A stretch of DNA of 64,000 nucleotides from assembly GCF_008245225.1 (NCBI RefSeq), contig NZ_VTAW01000013.1, positions 1-64,000 on the forward strand, given 5' to 3'. Below are positions 7,216 through 14,086 of this stretch, in pieces. The stretch comes from Natrialba swarupiae. Its GTDB lineage: Archaea; Halobacteriota; Halobacteria; Halobacteriales; Natrialbaceae. The position numbers and the translations under genes are program-made. Numbering within the stretch: position 1 is the first letter of the stretch; each line of letters begins with the position of its first letter. The notes beneath the pieces are model-generated. The model did not search any database, was not told the origin of the DNA, and saw nothing but the letters and a program-made list of their open reading frames with translations.

Positions 7216-8835
7216 GTGTCGCAGGTCGAGACGACGCCCCACGAGGTCGAAGGGCGCTGGAAGTGGCCCGACTGGGGTCGCGGCCCGTACGACGCGCTCT
7301 CGTCGGTCATGCTCGGGCCGCCCTTCGAGGGACACCTCGAGTTGAGTACCGAGGTCGACGGCGAACCCTGGCAGCTACAGGTGAGCTACAGCAAATCGGG
7401 ATTTGCGCCCCGATTATCTGACGGAATCAACGCTGAACGGCTCTACGAGTGGGACATCGTTGGCCGCGGCCGTGGCGAAAAGAAGGCGTCGTTCAATCTC
7501 TCGCCGCGGTTCCCGAATATGCGCCACTGGGAAACCGGTGAACCGGTGAATCTCCCCTGGGAGAAACAGATCGGCGACGTCGAAGGTGTCGACGTCGAGT
7601 ATCATACCAGCAATATCGAACCGGACCGCGGGCTCGAGTTGTTGCCCGAGTTCTTCGCGGCGATCTTCGAGCACGCCGACGAGCGTGTTCACTCCGAATA
7701 CTTCCGAACCGAACCCCACGAAGCAAGCCGGATGTGGGCCTACGAGCGATACGTCCGAATCACCCGAAACTGGGCGGAAAAGCTCTCGTCGGCCGGTGTT
7801 CTCCAGAAGGTGACCCACTATCTGAGCGATCAGGAGGGAGTCAAAGCCGAGTTGCACATCAACAACACGGAGGTGACGAACCACCAGAACCGGCTCTTTC
7901 TCGACCCAGCATCGGCTGGGAAACTCCTTCCGGGGCACACCTACGGTCGGAAGTTCGAGATCTACCAACTGCGGGACCCGGATGCGGTGTCGAAAGATCA
8001 CCCGTCGTACCACCCGAAAATCGAGGTGTTAGTCAACAAATCGATGAACGACGGCGAAGCCTGGGCGTGGGCCGATCGCCACGACGTGACCGAGCAAATT
8101 GAGGAAACACTACTGAACGCGCTCCACTGGGAAGATATTCCGCTCGGACCCGATGGAAACGGCGTCTACGTTGCCGACGACCATTTTGACGCTGTTGCTC
8201 GAGACGATCGAGTAGAACTCTACGAGGACCCGACGCCCCGTCTCGAGGCGAAGACGGATCACCTCCTGATGACGACGTTGCGGGACATGGGCGACACCGC
8301 TCGCGACGTCACGGAGACGGTCGCGACTGACGGCGGGGCGACGGTCGACGATCTCGCCGACGAGCTGGGGAAGCATCCCGCGACGATCTACCGCGCGATC
8401 GAGGACCTCGACGAGATTCTCGAGTTGGACCAGGGCGACGTCTCGTTTCGCGTTCGGAAGTACCGCGACGAACTCCGTGCGCTCGTCGAGTCGGCCGAGT
8501 TCGCCCTCGAGAGCTTCGCCGATCGGATTCAGCACGTGATGGGGCTCGCGGATCACATCGCCGAGTCGTCGCCGTTCCAGCAGTGGCTCGCCGAGAACGG
8601 CGCAGAGATCGATTTCGACGGCGATGGTGAACCGAAGCGCGTCCGAATCGATACGATCCTCTCACAGCTGAAGTACGGGAGTTTCGAGAACGTCCAGACG
8701 ATCGCCACCGAAGCCCTCGAGAAGTGGCGCAAGTCGGGTAACGATCCGGCGCTGCTGCGACGGGCATACCTGACCTGGAAGACGCCCGGCGGTGGAACCG
8801 AGACCGGATACGTCGGTGCTGTCGCCGATCGGTGA
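7216..8835 (+). CDS. Putative provirus replication protein (DUF7845-like)
   Basis: 539 residues from GTG 7216. The N-terminal ~300 residues are a globular region I recall as the haloarchaeal plasmid/provirus family DUF7845. Residues about 370-410 form a helix-turn-helix (VDDLADELGKHPATIYRAI). The C-terminus is helical. It is the largest left-arm gene, terminal in the operon, and sits immediately upstream of a hairpin-rich intergenic region, the usual layout of an initiator and its origin. No polymerase, primase or HUH motif is seen, so the role is contextual inference. Confidence 0.6.
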   Translation: MSQVETTPHEVEGRWKWPDWGRGPYDALSSVMLGPPFEGHLELSTEVDGEPWQLQVSYSKSGFAPRLSDGINAERLYEWDIVGRGRGEKKASFNLSPRFPNMRHWETGEPVNLPWEKQIGDVEGVDVEYHTSNIEPDRGLELLPEFFAAIFEHADERVHSEYFRTEPHEASRMWAYERYVRITRNWAEKLSSAGVLQKVTHYLSDQEGVKAELHINNTEVTNHQNRLFLDPASAGKLLPGHTYGRKFEIYQLRDPDAVSKDHPSYHPKIEVLVNKSMNDGEAWAWADRHDVTEQIEETLLNALHWEDIPLGPDGNGVYVADDHFDAVARDDRVELYEDPTPRLEAKTDHLLMTTLRDMGDTARDVTETVATDGGATVDDLADELGKHPATIYRAIEDLDEILELDQGDVSFRVRKYRDELRALVESAEFALESFADRIQHVMGLADHIAESSPFQQWLAENGAEIDFDGDGEPKRVRIDTILSQLKYGSFENVQTIATEALEKWRKSGNDPALLRRAYLTWKTPGGGTETGYVGAVADR

Positions 8836-9162
8836 ACCGGCCTCGGTAGTGGCAACGCTGTTTTGTACCTTGTTTTCGACAACTCAGATTGTACTGTAGT
8901 CGTTACTGTTCAACTCTGGTTGTAGTTCTCCCCTCGAGGCGGGGGTCGCCGGGCCGATCGCACCGCAACCGCAACGGGGTCGATTCGCGCTGCGCGCGAA
9001 CGCCCCCTTGGGGGGTGTCGCCAAGGCGACAGAGCCAAAAAATTACAACGCCCCACCCCCGCTTCCGCACAGCAGATCTCCAGTTGAAGCACACGAAACA
9101 GGGGTTGTATTAATATATCTCCAAAAAGATCAAGATAACTCTGTTTATTATCACACATAGAC
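8836..9162. other. Candidate replication origin: three consecutive hairpins
   Basis: A 327-bp gene-free stretch. ttcgcgc-tgc-gcgcgaa (8984-9000), ccccc-tt-ggggg (9003-9014) and tgtcgcc-aa-ggcgaca (9016-9031) are perfect inverted repeats with 2-3 nt loops, followed at once by an A/T-rich run (aaaaaattac) and later AT-rich sequence to 9162. Location after the putative replication gene supports an origin; a strong terminator is the alternative. Confidence 0.45.
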
Positions 9163-10221
9163 ATGTCCCGCGAGACCATCAGACGAGACGAATTAGATAA
9201 ACTATTTCATATTCGAGATGATTATCACGGGACTGTTCCACTCTACCCAGTTTACGACCCACATTATAACGGTGAGGAATATCGAGATTGGGGTGATGAA
9301 TCGGATTGGTACCTCTGGATTTCGGATCAAGAAGGTAATTTACAGCGAATGAGAGGATATCCAACAAGAATGGTATATTTTGGAACGGAAGCTGAAGATC
9401 ACACCGATGTATATTATTCCTTCTTCGACTTTTATTTGAGGGGTTTCATTCTACAAGAGAACATGGACCAAATCAATCATCTACTGACTGATGTGAGACA
9501 AATATCGAATTCAATGGCTCAAATTGGGGTATTTGATCATCTTTCGCGAAAGGAAGGATTGTATCCAGGACAATTTGTTAAGAATGAGTTAGAATTCATT
9601 GTTATTACTTGTAGGAGCATGTATGAGTCTCTTCAGCAAGTTGCTCGTACCACTTGGGAAAGTGTTGAATATCTTGAAGGTGGCAAAATGCAGTTGCCTA
9701 AGAAATTTGCTAAAATAGCTTTAGAAGATGAAAAGCCAGTTGATTTAGAAAGTCTAAAGCTGAAAAGAAACCTACCAGATGAATTGGCGAAATATTATGC
9801 AGAAGAAGCGACCCATTTCCAGAAAATAAGAGATGTAAGAAATAAAATTGTTCATGATGGTGAATCATTTGGTTCTGTATTTGGAACATCTGACGGGTTG
9901 GCCGTAAATACCGATGGTAAATTCATAGATGGTTTCAGTGATGTTTGGTCAGATGAAACAATTCGCGAAAATGGGCTTGCCCCGTTATGGCCGATAGTCT
10001 CGAAAATTGTTCAGACTACCCTTAGAGCACTCAATAGATTTACAAGTTCAATTACTGAGGAAATCAAATTCCCAGATCCAATTGTTCCAGAGCATCTCGT
10101 TTTTGTTCGCGGTGATGCAACCCGATATTTGCCCTATTTGGATTATCTAATTACAACTGATCCATGGGGTACATATATTTTAGAGGATGTTAGGCAGAGG
10201 TATTTGATGAATTCTGATTGA
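9163..10221 (+). CDS. AT-rich HEPN-motif protein, candidate defence cargo
   Basis: 352 residues encoded by sequence far more AT-rich than anything around it, with frequent AAA, GAA, ATT and TTA codons otherwise rare here. Residues about 220-235 read IRDVRNKIVHDG, containing the R-x4-H motif (R226, H231) of HEPN ribonuclease domains, within a helical region (about 140-300). The N-terminus is aromatic-rich with no recognised domain. HEPN proteins commonly act in toxin-antitoxin, abortive-infection and anti-phage systems; here the gene would be lysogenic-conversion cargo. Base composition argues for recent acquisition. No antitoxin-like partner adjoins it. Confidence 0.65.
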   Translation: MSRETIRRDELDKLFHIRDDYHGTVPLYPVYDPHYNGEEYRDWGDESDWYLWISDQEGNLQRMRGYPTRMVYFGTEAEDHTDVYYSFFDFYLRGFILQENMDQINHLLTDVRQISNSMAQIGVFDHLSRKEGLYPGQFVKNELEFIVITCRSMYESLQQVARTTWESVEYLEGGKMQLPKKFAKIALEDEKPVDLESLKLKRNLPDELAKYYAEEATHFQKIRDVRNKIVHDGESFGSVFGTSDGLAVNTDGKFIDGFSDVWSDETIRENGLAPLWPIVSKIVQTTLRALNRFTSSITEEIKFPDPIVPEHLVFVRGDATRYLPYLDYLITTDPWGTYILEDVRQRYLMNSD

Positions 10222-10486
10222 TCTTTTCTCCCTATGCCAGGGCTCGCACGTTCGAAGAACCGGTTTCCTGAATATGAACACGAGCGTGAGTCGGCCGTGT
10301 TCATATCCGACTGGTTTCTATCGTGACGGCCGGGGTGTCCGCCCCGATCGGGCGGCCTTCCGCTCTGGTCTTTATAACTGACCGCCGAGTAAGTGACCGG
10401 AAAATCGAGGATTTGTGGTTCGTGTTCACGAGCATGGTTCGAAACGAGTAGCCCTGTCGAATCACTCTGTCCCGGTCTTCACCAGA
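10222..10486. promoter_or_regulatory. Convergent intergenic region with 11-bp inverted repeat
   Basis: atatgaacacg (10272-10282) and cgtgttcatat (10296-10306) form a perfect inverted repeat with a 13-bp spacer. A palindromic cccgatcggg lies about 40 bp on. Genes converge on this spot, so bidirectional termination is likely; a protein-binding site is possible. No gene is seen. Confidence 0.5.
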
Positions 10487-10882
10487 CTATCGGAGTTCGT
10501 GAGCCGGAACCTGCGCTTCTTTCGTATGTGATCGGTGGTGTGTCGCGCCTGGATTCGTCCAGTTGTCGATCCGGATGTTCCGGGCTTTGATCGTCCTCGA
10601 GTCTTCGACCGCAATGGAGTTCTCTCGAGCACGATACCAGACGAGTGCGTATCCTCCGTCTTCGGCCGCGAGCGTGTCGTGCTGGTCCTTCCAGAATTTG
10701 AACGTCGGCCGGACACCGTTGAGCATCGTCCCTTTGATGTCCCACGGCCGTCCACGGTCGTCGACAGCATCGAACCGGAGCCCATCGACCATCGGATACT
10801 CGAGTTCCAGCGGGTAGTTTCGCTCCGCCCAGAGTTCGACGAGCTTGCCGTAGTGACCGACGCGCTGGGGATCGTAGCTCAT
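10487..10882 (-). CDS. PD-(D/E)XK-like protein, last gene of virion operon
   Basis: 131 residues. RFDAVDDRGRPWDIKGTML has the D-x(n)-D-x-K pattern of PD-(D/E)XK nucleases and Holliday-junction resolvases, followed by a hydrophobic strand (GYALVWYRAR). Its start overlaps the end of the next gene upstream. A DNA-processing role such as resolution or host-DNA cleavage is inferred. It is distinct in sequence from the protein at 6417-6938. Confidence 0.6.
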   Translation of the reverse strand: MSYDPQRVGHYGKLVELWAERNYPLELEYPMVDGLRFDAVDDRGRPWDIKGTMLNGVRPTFKFWKDQHDTLAAEDGGYALVWYRARENSIAVEDSRTIKARNIRIDNWTNPGATHHRSHTKEAQVPAHELR

Positions 10883-11163
10883 GGGTCCTCGAGATCCCTC
10901 CGATCAGGTGCTCGAGGCTGGAACGCCGCGAGTGGATCGAACAGATGCGCGAGCAACCACTCGCGCATCGATCGACGTTGCCAGTAGTGCACCTCGAGCG
11001 GCATCGATGCGCCGCATTCGGGACAGACAGACGCTCTTTCGAACGTCGATTCACACTCGTGGCACTTCGCGAAGGGAGCGTTTTCGCGCGGCTTCGATGA
11101 GAACACCTGGAGGAACCACACCGCGATGACGACCACGATCAGCTGCGAGATCGTCGCGATCAC
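10879..11163 (-). CDS. Membrane-anchored zinc-ribbon protein
   Basis: 94 residues with a GTG start at 11163. An N-terminal transmembrane helix (ISQLIVVVIAVWFLQVF) is followed by a zinc ribbon CHEC...CPEC and a basic, aromatic region. Overlaps both neighbours by 4 nt. Possibly an internal envelope protein contacting the genome; no family is recognised. Confidence 0.6.
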   Translation of the reverse strand: MIATISQLIVVVIAVWFLQVFSSKPRENAPFAKCHECESTFERASVCPECGASMPLEVHYWQRRSMREWLLAHLFDPLAAFQPRAPDRRDLEDP

Positions 11164-11375
11164 TGTCGAACCAGCTCCCGTTTGGGTTGCGGTTCGAACT
11201 CGTCGCGATCGCGACGATCGACGTCGATCGATCGTTGTCGGGTTGCGATCGGCCCCCCGCCCCCGCGAGGAACAGGCGGACCCCCGCGATGCGCCCGCGT
11301 ATAAAATACTGTATGCGCCGGGGCGCGCTGGTTGTTGTTGGGTGTTGGCCCGCCGCTGTCTGTCGGTTCACTCAT
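11160..11375 (-). CDS. Small basic, disordered protein
   Basis: 71 residues from an ATG at 11375 that overlaps the end of the ATPase gene by 8 nt, and it overlaps the next start by 4 nt. The sequence is Pro/Gly/Arg-rich with no hydrophobic core. Support comes mainly from its fit into the chain of overlaps; codon use is less convincing. Confidence 0.45.
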   Translation of the reverse strand: MSEPTDSGGPTPNNNQRAPAHTVFYTRAHRGGPPVPRGGGGPIATRQRSIDVDRRDRDEFEPQPKRELVRQ

Positions 11376-12483
11376 CTTTGGGAACAAGTTCTGTATAGCG
11401 GTCGTCGTCTCGCCACTCGCGGTATTTCGTGCCGACCCACTCCCGCGAGTAGGGCACAAGATAGTCGTTGTCGTCTTTGTCGGCCTTACCGACCTCCTTG
11501 TAGCTCATTCCCCGCTCGACGGCCCTGATCGCCGTCGTGATGTGTTCTTCCACCCGTGCGTCGTCGGCCGACGGTCCACTATCGCCGTCGTCGCTGTCGT
11601 CTTCGAGCACGATGTCGAACTCGCTGGGTTCGTGTTCGGGGTAGTTCGCCGCGGTGTCGGTGAGCCCCTTGAACGTCGGTCCTTCCATCCACGAGTCTTT
11701 GCCGCCCTCGCTCTCGAGCAGGCGCGCACGACCAGGATCGGACCGGCTGGGCTTGTCGATCGCGAACGACGCGACTCGACGGATCGACTTTGCCGTCTTC
11801 GTGCGCGTATGCCCGACGAGCAGTACGCTTCCGCGTTTCGCGTGCGGGCCGTGTTTGGCCTCCTTCTTGCGGATGAACAACAGCGAATCGCTGAACTGCT
11901 CGGCCGCTTTGTTCCCGCTTCCGAATCCGGAGAGTTCCTGGGCGATTTCGTCGAGAATCGCCAGCACTGGACCCTCGATATTTGCCATTGCCTCGAGCAT
12001 TTCCGCGTCGCTTCGAACGACTTCATCGAAGCCGTCCCACGACGTATTCCCGATCACCGCGCCGCCGGTCTTCGCTTTCCACGTCATCGCGACGTCGAGC
12101 GTCGTCGCCGTCTTCCCGCATCCCGGCGACCCAAACACAAGCCCGATCGCGCCCTCGTGTCTGAGTTCGTCGGCCGCGTCGGAAAGCAGATCACTTCCTT
12201 CTCGCTCGTTGCTCGTGAGGCCGGTTCCGGCTTTCATCTGGCTCACAGAGCCGTGACGAACGGCAGTGTCGATCGTCCGCGTCGCCGTGTTCTGGATGAT
12301 CTCGCGACCGATCACCGTCTCCGTGACCGGCTCGTCGAGAATCGAGTCGTAGTAATTGAGCAACGCGAGGTCGTCCGGATCGTCAACGAGCCCAGCGTAC
12401 GGCCGGATCGGCTCGCTCACCTCGTCGCCGCGTAGCGTACTCGCGAGTTCCGCGCTCGCGTACGCGTTGGACTTGTCAGTCAT
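11368..12483 (-). CDS. P-loop ATPase of the virion operon (pleolipovirus VP8-like)
   Basis: 371 residues from ATG 12483. Walker A GSPGCGKT lies at about 118-125 and Walker B LAILDE at 174-179. A later LLVGHT and Arg-rich stretch could be sensor elements. The C-terminal ~70 residues are acidic then helix-turn-helix-like (MSYKEVGKA). A conserved ATPase next to membrane and spike genes is typical of pleolipoviruses. Its job there is not established; genome packaging or assembly is the usual suggestion. Confidence 0.75.
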   Translation of the reverse strand: MTDKSNAYASAELASTLRGDEVSEPIRPYAGLVDDPDDLALLNYYDSILDEPVTETVIGREIIQNTATRTIDTAVRHGSVSQMKAGTGLTSNEREGSDLLSDAADELRHEGAIGLVFGSPGCGKTATTLDVAMTWKAKTGGAVIGNTSWDGFDEVVRSDAEMLEAMANIEGPVLAILDEIAQELSGFGSGNKAAEQFSDSLLFIRKKEAKHGPHAKRGSVLLVGHTRTKTAKSIRRVASFAIDKPSRSDPGRARLLESEGGKDSWMEGPTFKGLTDTAANYPEHEPSEFDIVLEDDSDDGDSGPSADDARVEEHITTAIRAVERGMSYKEVGKADKDDNDYLVPYSREWVGTKYREWRDDDRYTELVPKDE

Positions 12484-12586
12484 ACCGGTCCTCCACGGCT
12501 TCGACCGATTCGCGGACATCCGCGTCGGTTGCTTCGGTCTGTTCGTCCTCGGACCGACCGAACAGCAGGTGTAAGAGGTTACTCAT
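12476..12586 (-). CDS. Microprotein, 36 aa
   Basis: The ATG at 12584-12586 overlaps the stop region of the upstream gene and the TGA at 12476-12478 overlaps the ATPase start by 8 nt. The product MSNLLHLLFGRSEDEQ... has a short amphipathic N-terminus then an acidic tail. It fills the only gap in an otherwise gapless operon, which is the reason for calling it. Confidence 0.5.
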   Translation of the reverse strand: MSNLLHLLFGRSEDEQTEATDADVRESVEAVEDRYD

Positions 12587-13418
12587 CGGGTTGCCCTCCG
12601 TCTGTCGCGAGCGGTTCGAGCGCGTCGTGCGGTCCGCCCAACTCCGTCACCGAGACAGCACCTAACCCACCACCCGCATCCGGGTGGGGGTTCTCGGTTT
12701 CATCGTCGTCGTCCATACATCGCTCGGGGTGGAGATCGTCGGGAAGCGACTCGTCTACGATGTCGGAGATCGTTCGCGAGTCGCCCACATCCGGCGCAAT
12801 ATGCTCGTCGAGCGCCCGCTGTTGAGCTTCAGCACGCTCCCGGTCGATCTGTCGGACGATTCCGCGGATGCGGCGCTGGAGTTCCCGGCCCTTCGCGGCG
12901 TCCGGTTCCAGGTCCTCGCGAAGCTCGCGAATCGCCGCAAACACGTCCTCGACGGTCCGCTCTCGAGCGAGCGCGGACCCCGGCTCGGATTCGCGCCAGT
13001 TCGCGATTGCGACATTTGTGTTTGGGTCGTAGTCGCGGACCTCGTAGACTCGTCGCGTCGACTGGTCCCACTGATGGAGCGTTCCGCTCACCTCGAGGTC
13101 GGCGAACCGATCCTCGGACAGTTCCCAGATCGCCCCACCCGGTTCGTTCGCCGTGAAGTCGACGAGGAGCACCCCGTTTTCCTCGTTCAGTTCTTCGTAC
13201 GTTCGTTTCCCGGTGAGCCAGCCGACCAGGGCCGCGGCCGCGGCCGCGATCACGCCGATCGTCCACCACGGCGGAAGCGTGAGGTACCCGCGCCACCACG
13301 CGATCGCGATCACCGCGCCCGCGACGAGCGCGACGCGCCGATTGTTATCGAGCCAGCGCCGCGCCTCGTCAATGTAGTATTGCGGTTCTCTGACGTCGAC
13401 GTCGTCGAACCTGCTCAT
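12579..13418 (-). CDS. Two-TM membrane protein with long cytoplasmic domain
   Basis: 279 residues from ATG 13418 in an ATGA overlap with the previous gene. Two hydrophobic helices lie at about residues 28-43 and 50-68. They are followed by a globular domain (about 75-160), a coiled-coil-like stretch (VFAAIRELREDLE) and an acidic disordered tail. A conserved membrane ORF between spike and ATPase is seen in betapleolipoviruses as I recall, but I cannot name it with certainty. Confidence 0.65.
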   Translation of the reverse strand: MSRFDDVDVREPQYYIDEARRWLDNNRRVALVAGAVIAIAWWRGYLTLPPWWTIGVIAAAAAALVGWLTGKRTYEELNEENGVLLVDFTANEPGGAIWELSEDRFADLEVSGTLHQWDQSTRRVYEVRDYDPNTNVAIANWRESEPGSALARERTVEDVFAAIRELREDLEPDAAKGRELQRRIRGIVRQIDRERAEAQQRALDEHIAPDVGDSRTISDIVDESLPDDLHPERCMDDDDETENPHPDAGGGLGAVSVTELGGPHDALEPLATDGGQPDE

Positions 13419-13978
13419 GCTACCCTCTCGATTCGATCGGTTTCTTTCTGAGCGAAGTAGCGTACGACGAGGAACGCTCCGCCGCCCGTCGTAGCACAGG
13501 CCAGCCCGACGAGGATCACGCCCCACTGAAAGGGGATCGGCGTGCTACCGCCCGCGTCACCCGCCTGCAAGACGAGCGCGTTCCCGTTGTCGACCGATTG
13601 GGGCGTCGAGACGAGAATAGCCGCCGTGCCACCGCTTCGTTGCTCGGCACCCATCTCGATCGTCACGCTCTCGTCTGGGCTCAGCCGTTGTTCCTGAAAC
13701 GAGATGTCCGTCGAGCCCTCCGAGTCGAGTTCGATCATCTCGGTGAGCGTGACCGTCGTCGGGCTCGAGCCGACCCACGTCGCCTCGATCTGCATGGTCT
13801 CGCTCTCGCCGTCGTACTCGTAGGAGTGAATCACGAGGTCGCCGAGTTGATCCGCGACGTCGGTCGGTTCGCCCGCGCCGGAGTCGTCGGTGTCGGCGAC
13901 TGCCAGGCCAGTTACCCCCATCGACAGCAACCCAAACACAAGCGCGACGCCGATCGCGGCCGTTGTACGGCGACCCAT
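13415..13978 (-). CDS. Exported/membrane protein with C-terminal TM anchor
   Basis: 187 residues. A Sec-type signal peptide (MGRRTTAAIGVALVFGLLSMG, split here by position 1-25), an extracellular beta-rich domain (about 40-145) and a C-terminal transmembrane segment (WGVILVGLACATTGGGAFLV) suggest a virion envelope protein. It starts one base after the stop of the 35-aa gene. Confidence 0.65.
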   Translation of the reverse strand: MGRRTTAAIGVALVFGLLSMGVTGLAVADTDDSGAGEPTDVADQLGDLVIHSYEYDGESETMQIEATWVGSSPTTVTLTEMIELDSEGSTDISFQEQRLSPDESVTIEMGAEQRSGGTAAILVSTPQSVDNGNALVLQAGDAGGSTPIPFQWGVILVGLACATTGGGAFLVVRYFAQKETDRIERVA

Positions 13979-14086
13979 TCAGATCGCACCCCCTATGAAG
14001 ATGAACGCCGTCGCTAATCCGATGTACCAGACGATCCACCGGCCGAGATAGCCGAACGGGAGCAGTTCGGAGATAGCCCACCACAT
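13979..14086 (-). CDS. Single-TM microprotein, 35 aa
   Basis: The ATG at 14084-14086 shares a base with the spike stop (TAATG) and the TGA is at 13979-13981, directly before the next ATG. The product is Trp/aromatic-rich and nearly all hydrophobic (MWWAISELLPFG, then GLATAFIFIGGAI), one membrane span. It fills exactly the gap between two genes. Confidence 0.7.
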   Translation of the reverse strand: MWWAISELLPFGYLGRWIVWYIGLATAFIFIGGAI

